A DNA stretch of 64,000 nucleotides, from contig CAVRLX010000015.1 of the NCBI GenBank assembly GCA_963721725.1, positions 1 to 64,000 of the forward strand, written 5' to 3'. The first letter of the stretch is position 1. Each line of letters starts with the position of its first letter. The stretch is from RI-153 sp963721725. GTDB lineage: Bacteria > Chloroflexota > Anaerolineae > Caldilineales > Caldilineaceae. The notes beneath the pieces were generated by a model that saw only the letters and a program-made list of their open reading frames with translations, searched no databases and was not told the origin of the DNA. Shown one piece after another: positions 26,807 to 35,232 of this stretch. Position numbers and translations under genes: made by a program.

Positions 26807-28417
26807 CTAGGGCAGGAAGTTCGTCACAGATCGCAACAATTCCACCGCCGACGTGTTGAAGTACAAGAGCAGCACAGTGGGATAGACGCCAATCGCAAAC
26901 ATACCGATTACCAACGGCCACAGGGTCACCTTTTCAAAAGCGGCCACATCGGTGGGTCCGTCGCTGTGCTGGCCGTCAATCGTAGTCCAGTGGGTGTGGC
27001 GGGCCGCATCGTAGTCACCCAGGAAGACATTCTGGATGATGCGATAGAGAATGTAGACCGCTGTGATCACGATGCCAATGGTGCCAAAGGCTGCCCGATA
27101 GGGAACCAGCGCAAATGCACCGCGGAAGGTGAAGAACTCCGCCCAGAAGCCAGCCAGACCGGGCAAACCCAAACTGGCAAAGGCAGCCACCATCATGAAG
27201 CCGTAGAAGTAGGGCGTCTTGGCGGCAAGCCCACCAAAGGCCGAGAGTTCACGGGTGTGTGCCCGTTCGTAGATGACGCCGACGAGGAAGAAGAGTGCCC
27301 CGGTGATGATGCCGTGGTTGAACATCTGTAACACCGCGCCGTTGATCGCCATGGTGGCGCTATCAAAAACTGCGCCCTCGGTAACCCCAAAATGAGAGGC
27401 TGCATTTGCCAATGCGTCGGGCGTCATCACAGTAGCCGCCGCGCCGATACCCAGCACGACGTAGCCCATGTGACTGACCGAGCTATAGGCGATTAGGCGC
27501 TTGAGATCGGTTTGCGCTACACAGACAAACGCGCCATAGACAATCGCAATCGCACCCAGGGCCACCAGCCACTCGGACCAATAGACCGCGGCGTTGGGGA
27601 ATGTGGGCAGCATCATGCGCAGCAAACCATACGCACCGAGCTTGAGCAACACGCCGGCCAGAATCACACTGCCAGCCGTGGGCGCTTCGGTGTGGGCATC
27701 GGGCAGCCAGGTGTGGAAGGGGAAGCTGGGCACTTTGAAGGCAAAGCCCAGGAAGAGTCCCCAGAAGGCCAGGCTCGCCAGTGTCAGATCATCCGCGAAG
27801 GGACGGGCGGCGGCGGCTTCGAGAATGTCAAATGTGCCCGTGGCAAAGTAGATCCCCAAGATCGCCAGCAACATGGCAACCGAGCCAACCAGCGTATAGA
27901 TAAAGAACTTAATTGCGGCGTAGTTGCGGTTTGCCCCGCCCCAGATGCCGATCAAGAAGTACATGGGCACGAGGCTGATTTCCCAAAACACATAGAAGAG
28001 CACGTAATCGAGCGAAACAAAGACGCCCAACATGCTCATTTCCAACAGGTGAAAGAGGAGGAAGTACTCCCGTACCCGCTTGTTGATCACCCGCGAACTG
28101 TAGTAAAGGCTCAGGGTGGTGAGCAGCGTGGTCAAGAAGATCATCGGCACGCTTAGGCCATCCACGCCCACATGAAAGCTGGCGTTGAGTGGCGCAATCC
28201 ACTCGGCCATCTGTTCAAACTGCATCCCGCCTATCTCGAAATTGTAGGCAAAGAGCAAGTAGATGCTGGCCCCCAGTGGCAACAGGCTGGCCAGAATCGA
28301 GCCTGTCTTGATGGCATTGTCACTTCTGCCAAAGGCGAGCACAAGCAGCGCCGAAAGTAGCGGCCAGAATAGAATAATGCTTAAAATCCAACCATTGATT
28401 TGGTCAAGCGAATCCAT
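26807..28417 (-). CDS. nuoM: NADH-quinone oxidoreductase subunit M (copy 1)
   Basis: Antiporter-like proton-pumping subunit, 536 residues, about 14 helices. ATG at 28417 with GAGGAG nine bases upstream. Marks: VGVDGLSVPMIFLTTLL, FYVFWEISLVPMYFLIGIWGG (key Glu), FPFHTWLPDAHTEAPTAGSV (key Lys nearby), and LKRLIAYSSVSHMGYVVLG. A slightly long segment between helices (PDALANAASHFGVTEGAVFD) is not seen in copy 2. It lies 103 bp after nuoL. Confidence 0.95.
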   Translation of the reverse strand: MDSLDQINGWILSIILFWPLLSALLVLAFGRSDNAIKTGSILASLLPLGASIYLLFAYNFEIGGMQFEQMAEWIAPLNASFHVGVDGLSVPMIFLTTLLTTLSLYYSSRVINKRVREYFLLFHLLEMSMLGVFVSLDYVLFYVFWEISLVPMYFLIGIWGGANRNYAAIKFFIYTLVGSVAMLLAILGIYFATGTFDILEAAAARPFADDLTLASLAFWGLFLGFAFKVPSFPFHTWLPDAHTEAPTAGSVILAGVLLKLGAYGLLRMMLPTFPNAAVYWSEWLVALGAIAIVYGAFVCVAQTDLKRLIAYSSVSHMGYVVLGIGAAATVMTPDALANAASHFGVTEGAVFDSATMAINGAVLQMFNHGIITGALFFLVGVIYERAHTRELSAFGGLAAKTPYFYGFMMVAAFASLGLPGLAGFWAEFFTFRGAFALVPYRAAFGTIGIVITAVYILYRIIQNVFLGDYDAARHTHWTTIDGQHSDGPTDVAAFEKVTLWPLVIGMFAIGVYPTVLLLYFNTSAVELLRSVTNFLP

Positions 28418-28429
28418 AAATTCTTCTCC

Positions 28430-28512
28430 TCATGAATGGTCAATTATGAATGGTTAATTGTAAATAGATAATGGCAGGCGCAACCGGCCTTCATTAGCAA
28501 TTGACCATTGAA
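28430..28512. repeat. ATGAATGGTCAATT-type inverted repeat
   Basis: Words GAATGGTCAATTATGAATGG and CAATTGACCATTGAATTAAC form opposing arms around a GC-rich loop (28475-28492) between nuoL and nuoM. Confidence 0.6.
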
Positions 28513-28520
28513 TTAACCAT

Positions 28521-30779
28521 TTAAACCAATGTCAACAGAACCGGCAGCACGTTTAGGAATAACCAGACCGCCGCCGTTAATAGACCAAAAAGTAAATACG
28601 TTTGTACGCGGCCATCTTGGAGCAGACGTGTCATGTGGCCCGCCTGATCCGAGAGCCAGCCCACACCGTTCACCAAGCCATCCACAACAAAGCGGTCGAA
28701 GATTGCCAAGACCACCGAGAGACCGATAGCGGCGCGCCCCACCTGATTGACCACCCAATCGATGACCCACTCGCGGTCGAACAGAGCCAGGAAGCGGGAG
28801 AGCGCTAGGGTGGCCGCCGAAACGGTCATCGCATAAAATTCGTCTACCCAATATTTGCGATGCCACATCCACCAAATCGGCCCAAGGACTTTCGCCAGTG
28901 GATCGATCTCTCCGGCTTTGATGCCTTTGCCATAAATGACATAGCCCAACCCCAGACCACCCAATGCCACCACCAACGAGGTCAGCAGCGGAATCCAGCT
29001 AAATTCTGGATGGTGCGGATGCAGGTGCATATATTCAAGATAAGGCTCGACAAAATGCTCGATCCAGTTGGGGACGATGCCGCCGATGAGCGGGAAGTGT
29101 TCCGGGATGCCCACCCAACCGCCAGCCACTGCAAAGACACTGATCAAAATCAGCGGGATGGTCATGCTGGGCACGCTCTCTGGGGCATGAGTCGCACCGT
29201 CAGAACGGGATTGCCCCAAGAAGGTTAGACCGATCTGACGCATGGTGTAGAAGGCCGTGAGGAACGCAGCCACTGCCAGCGTCGCAAAAACCCAGGTATG
29301 ATTGCCATCCCAAGCACTGGCGAGGATTTCATCCTTCGACCAAAAACCGGCAGTAATCAGCGGGAAACCCGAAAGTGCCAGCCCTCCGATAATAAAGGTC
29401 CAAGCCGTGCGTGGCATTCGCTCCAGCAGCCCGCCCATGTTGCGCATATCCTGGGGATCTTCTAGATCGAGGGCACCATCTTTGCGCGCCACCACATGGC
29501 CGGCGTGATGGGTGGCATGTTCTGCCTCTGGCGCTTGATGATGATCGGCATGAGCATCGTGGCCGTGGTGGGCATGGGCTTCGTGGAAGCCGTGTTCCAC
29601 ACCGTGGATCACACTACCCGATCCGAGGAAGAGCAGGGCTTTGAAGAAGGCGTGGGTGAGTAGATGAAAAATGGCGGCGGTGTATGCGCCGATGCCAATG
29701 GCAGCCACCATGTAGCCCAGTTGGCTAATGGTCGAATAGGCCAGCACGCGTTTGATGTCCCACTGCGCCATCGCAATGGTGGCGGCGAAGATCGCCGTAA
29801 ACGCACCAATAAAGGCAACAAATTGCAGCGCGCCCGCCGAGACTTCCCCGGCATATTCATAAAGCGGGAACATACGAATGAGCAGGTAGACACCCGCCGA
29901 AACCATAGTCGCCGCATGAATCATGGCGCTGACCGGCGTGGGGCCTTCCATGGCGTCGGGCAACCAGACGTGCAACGGAAATTGCGCACTTTTACCCACC
30001 GTGCCAAAGAAGATCAGAATAGCGATCACCGAGATCCACGGCACAGCGCCAAAGAAGGGCAGGCTGACCGAGGTGTGCGCTAGTTGTTCCAAATTTTCGG
30101 CGGTGAAGAGTTCGCTAAAACGCAAGCTGCTCGGTTCGCTTTGGATGTAGAGCAGCATCATGCCGATGAGCATGATGGCGTCACCGACGCGGGTGGTAAT
30201 AAACGCTTTGAACGCCGCCTTTTTGGCTGATGCCTTCTCAAACCAAAAGCCGATGAGCAAATAGCTGCACAGCCCCATGATCTCCCAGAAGATGAAGAAC
30301 ATAAGCAGGCTATTGGAGACAACCAGCCCCAGCATCCCCATGGCAAAGAGGCTGATGTAGGCCATAAAGCGGCTGTAGCGCGGATCTTTGTGCTGGGCAT
30401 AGGCTGTGGGGAAGGCTTCGCTGCTAAGGTGCGCAGGGAAAGTCATATAGCCGCTGGCATAGATGAAGATCATTAACAGGAGAAACGGAACCATGAAGAG
30501 CATGAGAGCGTTGGATGGATCGACAGCATAGCCGATCACAATCTCGCTGTTACCCGTGGGGATCGAATAGAGCACATTGTCCAAAGGATGCTCGCCAAAA
30601 TGGTCGGTTGTAAAAGCGGCAAAAGCAATTGCCCAGCCGAGCACAAGGCTGATTAAAACCGAGCCGATGGCAATGGTGGCACTGCCACGTTTGTTGCGAT
30701 TGAAAAAGAGCACAATCGCCAAAAAGGCCAGAAACGGGGGGATGGGAACCACCCATGCTATGTTGAAAATACCTTCCAT
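28521..30779 (-). CDS. nuoL: NADH-quinone oxidoreductase subunit L (copy 1) with His-rich insertion
   Basis: Distal proton-pumping subunit with the long lateral helix, 752 residues, clearly longer than the usual 610-660. Core marks: FIFWEIMGLCSYLLIGFWFE, GKSAQFPLHVWLPDAMEGPT, IKRVLAYSTISQLGYMVAA and LTHAFFKALLFLGSGSVIHG. Right after the last, residues ~391-430 are a His/Ala-rich loop (HAHHGHDAHADHH and ATHHAGH), followed by the normal DPQDMRNMGGL. Copy 2 (45358-47250) lacks the loop. The loop would face one membrane side and could bind metal (inference). NuoL starts 3 bp after a small TPR-like membrane gene. Confidence 0.94.
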   Translation of the reverse strand: MEGIFNIAWVVPIPPFLAFLAIVLFFNRNKRGSATIAIGSVLISLVLGWAIAFAAFTTDHFGEHPLDNVLYSIPTGNSEIVIGYAVDPSNALMLFMVPFLLLMIFIYASGYMTFPAHLSSEAFPTAYAQHKDPRYSRFMAYISLFAMGMLGLVVSNSLLMFFIFWEIMGLCSYLLIGFWFEKASAKKAAFKAFITTRVGDAIMLIGMMLLYIQSEPSSLRFSELFTAENLEQLAHTSVSLPFFGAVPWISVIAILIFFGTVGKSAQFPLHVWLPDAMEGPTPVSAMIHAATMVSAGVYLLIRMFPLYEYAGEVSAGALQFVAFIGAFTAIFAATIAMAQWDIKRVLAYSTISQLGYMVAAIGIGAYTAAIFHLLTHAFFKALLFLGSGSVIHGVEHGFHEAHAHHGHDAHADHHQAPEAEHATHHAGHVVARKDGALDLEDPQDMRNMGGLLERMPRTAWTFIIGGLALSGFPLITAGFWSKDEILASAWDGNHTWVFATLAVAAFLTAFYTMRQIGLTFLGQSRSDGATHAPESVPSMTIPLILISVFAVAGGWVGIPEHFPLIGGIVPNWIEHFVEPYLEYMHLHPHHPEFSWIPLLTSLVVALGGLGLGYVIYGKGIKAGEIDPLAKVLGPIWWMWHRKYWVDEFYAMTVSAATLALSRFLALFDREWVIDWVVNQVGRAAIGLSVVLAIFDRFVVDGLVNGVGWLSDQAGHMTRLLQDGRVQTYLLFGLLTAAVWLFLNVLPVLLTLV

Positions 30780-30782
30780 GAA

Positions 30783-31154
30783 TCAACCTCGTTTTTTAGA
30801 TGATGACCGACGAAGGCTGCGTATCAAGTTGGTAGAGCCATACCCAACCAGAAGACCCGTGACAGCCAGCAACAGCAGGATAATGTCGTTGGAAATGCCA
30901 GAAAACGTGCCAATGCCTACGAACAGAACCGCCCCCAACAGCGAAACCAACAATAGGTTGCGCTGCTCGCTCTTCTTTTGCCGGACAAACGTCAGCAGTT
31001 GGGCTGCATCTTGATAGTCGGGACGATGACGCACGACCTCTTTCAGGGCATGAGCCGCCCCGGTAAAATTGCCCGCTGTCATCTTTTCTTGGGCTAGTTG
31101 ATACAGAAAGTCACACTGTTCTTCTAGCGTCCCTGTTAAATACTGCTTTGGCAT
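30783..31154 (-). CDS. Small TPR-like protein with two membrane helices, inside the nuo cluster
   Basis: 123 residues, not a known complex I subunit. The N-terminal ~60 residues form a TPR-like helix pair (FLYQLAQEKMTAGNFTGAAHAL, then LKEVVRHRPDYQDAAQLL) with a KK-rich end. Two membrane helices follow (LLLVSLLGAVLFVGIGTF and IILLLLAVTGLLVGYG), then a basic tail (RSLRRSSSKKRG). It sits between nuoK and nuoL with gaps of 21 and 3 bp, so it is certainly co-transcribed. It is possibly an assembly factor or accessory subunit specific to this membrane arm (inference). Confidence 0.75.
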   Translation of the reverse strand: MPKQYLTGTLEEQCDFLYQLAQEKMTAGNFTGAAHALKEVVRHRPDYQDAAQLLTFVRQKKSEQRNLLLVSLLGAVLFVGIGTFSGISNDIILLLLAVTGLLVGYGSTNLIRSLRRSSSKKRG

Positions 31155-31175
31155 AATCCCAACTTGTTAATGCCA

Positions 31176-31487
31176 TTACCCGGCCAGTACGTCCAACTCT
31201 TCAACATTGATTGTCTTGCGTTCCCGATAGACGGAGATAATGAGCGCCAGACCCACGGCAGCCTCTGCCGCAGCCAGGGCGATGACCATCAATGCGAAGA
31301 CCTGCCCGCTCATGTCCGCAAACGTATCACTGTAGCGCCAAAAGGCCACCAGATTGATGTTAGCGGCATTGAGCATCAGCTCGATACCCATTAAAACTGC
31401 AATGGCATTGCGCCGGGCCAACGCGCCGTATAGCCCACAGACAAAAAGAAAACCGGCAACAATCAAATACCAGTTCAGTGGAATCAC
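31176..31487 (-). CDS. nuoK: NADH-quinone oxidoreductase subunit K (copy 1)
   Basis: Small three-helix proton-channel subunit, 103 residues, starting MIPLNWYLIVAG. The two conserved membrane Glu are in MGIELMLNAAN and AAAEAAVGLAL. The C-terminus INVEELDVL is typical. The gene follows nuoJ by 24 bp. Confidence 0.96.
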   Translation of the reverse strand: MIPLNWYLIVAGFLFVCGLYGALARRNAIAVLMGIELMLNAANINLVAFWRYSDTFADMSGQVFALMVIALAAAEAAVGLALIISVYRERKTINVEELDVLAG

Positions 31488-31511
31488 AGAAATCCTCCGT
31501 TTGCGTCTCGT

Positions 31512-32027
31512 TTAGCGATCTCGTGCCAGCATGACGGCGCCCACCAGGGCCACCAACAGCAACAGCCCCAACACCTCGAAAGCCACCACATAGGTTGTGA
31601 CAAATTCGACACCCAACGCCGCAATGGTCGCTTCGCTAGAAGGCAATTCGGCGAATGTGCTTGTCCAGGGGACACCCTGAATAAAGCCCAACAGCGCAGC
31701 AAAGAAAAGCGTGACAAAGAGAGCCACTTTTCCCCACTGACGGTTAATCGGTGAAGTGCGGCCGTACATCATGGTGCGCGTTAACATGATGGCAAACGTA
31801 ATTAGCGTTGCCACCGCGCCCACATAGACCAAGATCTGGCTGATGGCGAGAAATTCGGCTTCGAGCAAAATGTACAGTCCGGCCACACCAAAAAGCGTTG
31901 CCACCAACGCCAGGGCGTTATGGAAGAGATTGGGGCTGGCGACAACAAGAAAACCCGACAAGGCTGTAAAGAGGGCAACCCCAATAAAGACAAGTTGGCC
32001 CACACTTGGAATGGGTAGTTCTGGCAT
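31512..32027 (-). CDS. nuoJ: NADH-quinone oxidoreductase subunit J (copy 1)
   Basis: Membrane-arm subunit of 171 residues with five helices. Marks: NLFHNALALVATLFGVAGLY, ILVYVGAVATLITFAIMLTR (the pi-bulge helix region), and a final helix FEVLGLLLLVALVGAVMLAR. It is shorter than copy 2 (210), which has an extra C-terminal tail. Sixteen bp separate it from nuoH. There is no nuoI between H and J, unlike in complete operons. Confidence 0.95.
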   Translation of the reverse strand: MPELPIPSVGQLVFIGVALFTALSGFLVVASPNLFHNALALVATLFGVAGLYILLEAEFLAISQILVYVGAVATLITFAIMLTRTMMYGRTSPINRQWGKVALFVTLFFAALLGFIQGVPWTSTFAELPSSEATIAALGVEFVTTYVVAFEVLGLLLLVALVGAVMLARDR

Positions 32028-32043
32028 GAGGATCTTCCTTTCC

Positions 32044-33258
32044 CTATTCGGCGGGCTGCATGGTGCCGATCAAAGATCGCGGTTGGAACGAACGCTTGGT
32101 GCGGATGGTTTCGTTGCGGAAATAGCCGCTCAACACTCTGACCACAATCCCCACCAAACCAATATTGGCGATAAAGATCAGGGCAAATTGAATTACCACA
32201 GGTATTGGCAGCTTTTGGATAACGGCCTGCACTACAATCAGGGCGACCATAAGCGGCACAAGCACCTTCCAGGCAAAGTACATCATCTGGTCAATCCGAA
32301 TGCGCGGAAAGGTGCCGCGCACCCACTGTTGCAACACGTAGACAGCATAGGCTTTGGCGAGGAAGTAGAAAAGGCCAAGAATCGGCAACTGGTCCACAAA
32401 CGGGCCTTGCCAGCCGCCCAGAAAGAGCGTCGTCACCACAGCAGCCCATACCCAAGCAATCACAAACTGGGCCAGGAAGAACATGGCGAATTTCATGCCA
32501 GAGTATTCGATGTGGAAGCCGGCAATCAATTCAGACTCGGCTTCGAGCAGGTCAAACGGCGTGAGTTCCGATTCAGCCAACGTGCTAATAAAGAAGACGA
32601 GCAGCGTGCCCGGCATCAAAAAGCCCAGCCAGCCCAAACCTAAATTAAAGCCTGCAATCGTCAGCGATTGAAACTCGGCAATCCTCTCCATGCTCATGGT
32701 CCCAGTAAGCAGAACCACAGAGAGAATAGCCAGCACCATGGGGATCTCATAGCTGAGCAACTGCGCCACCACACGGAAACCAGCCAACAGAGCGTATTTG
32801 TTATTGCTACCCCACCCTGCCATCAGGGCCGACATAACCGCAACGGAACCAAGCGCCACTAGGTAAACCGCCCCTACGCTTAGATCCGCCCCGATAAATC
32901 CTGGCGCAAAGGGAATTACAGCCCAGAGCATGAGCATTCCAAACACGGCCAGCACAGGCGAGAGGTTGTAGGCGATAACATCCGCCTCGGTTGGATTAAT
33001 GTCCTCTTTAGACATCAACTTTACGGCGTCTGCAGCGGTCTGTAACAGGCCAAAAGGCCCCACCCGGTTTGGCCCAATGCGGTCTTGAATGCGACTGATT
33101 ACTTTGCGCGTAATCCAAATCAGCAGCAAGGCCGAATTCAGTGCCACAAAGACAAGGATAAACCCGCCAATGGCATAGGCCAGGATTGTCGCCACAAGCT
33201 CAGGTAGCCCCAGGCTTATTAACAATCCAATAAATGCTTCACTCCAATGTTCTCGCAT
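32044..33258 (-). CDS. nuoH: NADH-quinone oxidoreductase subunit H (copy 1)
   Basis: Quinone-channel subunit contacting NuoB/NuoD, 404 residues, about 80 longer than copy 2, mainly at the N- and C-termini. Conserved loops: QDRIGPNRVGPFGLLQTAADAVK, LAESELTPFDLLEAESELIAGFH and RIDQMMYFAWK. In the first loop region the residue aligned with the conserved Glu of the ERK motif is Thr (WITRKVISRIQ versus WFERKLLARFQ in copy 2). The remaining acidic residues of the E-channel loop (ESELIAGFHIEY) are kept. The C-terminal extension ends with a basic soluble tail (TIRTKRSFQPRSLIG). Confidence 0.94.
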   Translation of the reverse strand: MREHWSEAFIGLLISLGLPELVATILAYAIGGFILVFVALNSALLLIWITRKVISRIQDRIGPNRVGPFGLLQTAADAVKLMSKEDINPTEADVIAYNLSPVLAVFGMLMLWAVIPFAPGFIGADLSVGAVYLVALGSVAVMSALMAGWGSNNKYALLAGFRVVAQLLSYEIPMVLAILSVVLLTGTMSMERIAEFQSLTIAGFNLGLGWLGFLMPGTLLVFFISTLAESELTPFDLLEAESELIAGFHIEYSGMKFAMFFLAQFVIAWVWAAVVTTLFLGGWQGPFVDQLPILGLFYFLAKAYAVYVLQQWVRGTFPRIRIDQMMYFAWKVLVPLMVALIVVQAVIQKLPIPVVIQFALIFIANIGLVGIVVRVLSGYFRNETIRTKRSFQPRSLIGTMQPAE

Positions 33259-33317
33259 GCAACAACCTCCACTTGACAGGTATCAATATTCAGTGGACCG
33301 CAGACTACTCACTGCCT

Positions 33318-33674
33318 TTATTGCCACTCCAACGCACCCTTGCGCCAGTCATATAGCAGCCCCACAACCAATAACAGAATAAAGAAGATGGTCGCGCTTA
33401 CGCCGAACAAATCCAAGCCTTTGTAGGCTACAGCAATGGGAAACAAGAAGATGGCCTCTACGTCAAACACCACAAAGACAAGGCCGATCAGATAATACTG
33501 TGCCCGAAACTGCACCCAAGTATCACCAATTGTCTCAACACCGCTTTCATAAACGGCATTCTTGACAGGATCGGGCCGACGTGGCCCCAAGAAGTGACCA
33601 ATGGTAATGGCCGCGATGGGCACGATCAAAGCCAGTGTGCTCAGGATCAAAATAAACGCATACTGGGAGAGCAT
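33318..33674 (-). CDS. nuoA: NADH-quinone oxidoreductase subunit A (copy 1)
   Basis: Three-helix subunit at the quinone-site hinge, 118 residues. Marks: NAVYESGVETIGDTWVQFRAQYY and VVFDVEAIFLFPIA (conserved Asp and Glu), ending YDWRKGALEWQ. AAAGGAG lies six bases before the ATG at 33674. It is the first gene of the leftward membrane-only cluster and diverges from nuoA copy 2. Confidence 0.95.
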   Translation of the reverse strand: MLSQYAFILILSTLALIVPIAAITIGHFLGPRRPDPVKNAVYESGVETIGDTWVQFRAQYYLIGLVFVVFDVEAIFLFPIAVAYKGLDLFGVSATIFFILLLVVGLLYDWRKGALEWQ

Positions 33675-33741
33675 TCAACCGCTCCTTTTGCGAAGGGAAT
33701 AAACTGTAAGGCGATTGTGTGGAAAAGAACAAACCGACGGT

Positions 33742-33747
33742 AGTATA
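33742..33747 (-). promoter_or_regulatory. Candidate -10 element for the leftward nuo cluster
   Basis: TATACT on the minus strand, 68 bases upstream of nuoA copy 1. No convincing -35 lies at the right distance, so it is weak or activator-dependent. Confidence 0.35.
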
Positions 33748-33894
33748 GCACAGCGATAACCGAAAAGAAAAGTTCTTGGGCCAAAAATTTGGCTACATTC
33801 CTGCCCACACTTTAGTGCAAAATGGTCTTTCCAAATGTGCAACTCCGATACCCTACAACAAAGCTCCAAATTTCACAAAAAGTAAGACCTTGCT

Positions 33895-33923
33895 TTGACA
33901 TCGATATTCGATCATGGTAAAAT
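33895..33923 (+). promoter_or_regulatory. Consensus sigma-70 promoter of the rightward nuo operon
   Basis: TTGACA (33895-33900), exactly 17 bp, then TAAAAT (33918-33923). Start of transcription is expected near 33930, giving a leader of about 118 bases before nuoA copy 2. Confidence 0.8.
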
Positions 33924-34048
33924 CGCAACCGTTCGTGGAAAAATGCACGATTCCTTTGACGGGATTTGCACACAATCCCGAACGCCATTCCGCTCTCTAT
34001 CCGCCCGATTCATACCGAACCCGATACTGTCGATGAAGGAGTGTTTTC

Positions 34049-34402
34049 ATGGCATCCCAATACATTCCACTCCTGATTTTGGTTGTGCTGGCTGCCGGAT
34101 TTGCAGCCATCGCGATCGGCGTCCCTTCGCTGCTCGGCCCCAAAGAACCCAACAAACAAAAGCTCGAAGCCTATGAGTCGGGGATGATTCCCTACAGCGA
34201 CACGCGCCGCCGTTTCCCCGTGAAATATTACTTGGTGGCAATGCTCTTTTTGATCTTCGACATTGAGGTAATCTTCCTCTATCCGTGGGCGGCTGTGCTG
34301 CGTGATCTGCGCGTCTTTGGCCTAGTTGCGATGATTCCCTTTCTGATTGTGTTAGTGGTCGGCTTTGCTTATGAATGGCGTAAGGGTGCGTTAGAATGGT
34401 AA
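34049..34402 (+). CDS. nuoA: NADH-quinone oxidoreductase subunit A (copy 2)
   Basis: 117-residue, three-helix subunit. GAAGGAG lies seven bases before the ATG. Marks: KLEAYESGMIPYSDTRRRF and FLIFDIEVIFLYPWA, ending YEWRKGALEW. It differs from copy 1 in the loop after YESG (IPYSDTRRR versus ETIGDTWVQ), the part that contacts the Q module. It is the first gene of the complete operon. Confidence 0.96.
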   Translation: MASQYIPLLILVVLAAGFAAIAIGVPSLLGPKEPNKQKLEAYESGMIPYSDTRRRFPVKYYLVAMLFLIFDIEVIFLYPWAAVLRDLRVFGLVAMIPFLIVLVVGFAYEWRKGALEW

Positions 34403-34514
34403 CCATTTCAGCGCCGGGACTAAAGGGTTTTACTTCAGCTCGATAACACACAACTTGTGTAGGTTAGTATAATTTTCTGTCTTGGGATCATTCCCATCCA
34501 AACGAGGTGACTCT

Positions 34515-35051
34515 ATGGGAGTTGAACAACACGTTCCAGAGGGCGTATTAACGACAACGCTGGATGGTCTTGTGAACTGGGGGCGGCAGAACAGCACATG
34601 GCCCTTGCTCTTTGGTCTGGCCTGTTGCGCCATCGAGATGATTGCCACGGGCACAGCCCGCCACGACATTGCCCGCTATGGTTCGGAACTCTTCCGAGCC
34701 AGCCCGCGCCAGGCGGATCTCATGATCGTCTCCGGGCGCGTGAGCAACAAAATGGCCCCGGTGATCAAGCGCATCTACGATCAGATGTCGGCCCCCAAAT
34801 GGGTGATCGCCATGGGCATCTGTGCCAGTGCTGGCGGCCCTTTTAATAATTATGCCATTGTACAGGGTGTAGACAAGCTTATCCCCGTGGATGTCTATGT
34901 ACCGGGCTGCCCGCCCCGCCCCGAATCACTGCTCTACGCCATCGAGAAGCTACGCGAAAAGCAGGCCAAAGAGAGTATCCGCGATCTGCCCGGCAAGGCA
35001 GCACGCCGCGAACAGGTTCCTGCCCTGGAGACGATTGCGCCGTTGGGCTAA
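34515..35051 (+). CDS. nuoB: NADH-quinone oxidoreductase subunit B
   Basis: Carries the N2 [4Fe-4S] cluster next to the quinone site. 178 residues from the ATG at 34515, chosen because GAGGTGA lies five bases upstream. An ATG 33 bases earlier has no site. Cluster ligands: Cys-Cys in LACCAIEM, Cys in GICASAGG and Cys in VPGCPPRPE. This is the only nuoB in the window, so any complex using the leftward membrane arm would need this protein or one encoded elsewhere. Confidence 0.96.
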   Translation: MGVEQHVPEGVLTTTLDGLVNWGRQNSTWPLLFGLACCAIEMIATGTARHDIARYGSELFRASPRQADLMIVSGRVSNKMAPVIKRIYDQMSAPKWVIAMGICASAGGPFNNYAIVQGVDKLIPVDVYVPGCPPRPESLLYAIEKLREKQAKESIRDLPGKAARREQVPALETIAPLG

Positions 35052-35056
35052 ATTTT

Positions 35057-35150
35057 GGTAACTATTCAGCTTCAGGTGCGACGCACTGGTCTGAATTAGG
35101 CTACAATACTGAATCCTCTTCAGACCCGTGCGTCGCACCTGAATAGTTAC
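35057..35150. repeat. GGTGCGACG inverted repeat family 2, copy 2 (large hairpin)
   Basis: GGTAACTATTCAG, CAGGTGCGACGCAC and GTCTGAA on the left are matched by TTCAGAC, GTGCGTCGCACCTG and AATAGTTAC on the right. This gives arms of about 30 bases around a 20-base loop, in the nuoB-nuoCD spacer. Confidence 0.85.
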
Positions 35151-35167
35151 AAATTTTGAACATAGAC

Positions 35168-35197
35168 TTGGCAGGTTTTCAGAAAACCTAGCAGGTC
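35168..35197. repeat. GGCAGGTTTT hairpin, family 3
   Basis: TTGGCAGGTTTTC pairs with GAAAACCTAGCAGG. A near-identical but perfect form lies at 58913-58945. Lacking a T-run and sitting inside an operon, it is unlikely to be a full terminator. Confidence 0.65.
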
Positions 35198-35232
35198 TCC
35201 CGATTCAGATTGCATGAAATTTGGAGCAGAGA

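Larger units (their letters stand above)
33675..34048. other. 374-bp divergent control region between the two nuo clusters
   Basis: Non-coding and AT-rich. It holds a strong rightward promoter (33895-33923) and a weak leftward -10 (33742-33747). GGCCAAAAATTTGGC near 33779-33793 is a short palindrome between them (GCCAAA and TTTGGC arms) and could be an operator. Nothing else recognised. Confidence 0.55.

Noticed and set aside
35168..35197. True terminator between nuoB and nuoCD
   Set aside because: Imperfect stem without a T-run inside an operon whose genes must be co-expressed.
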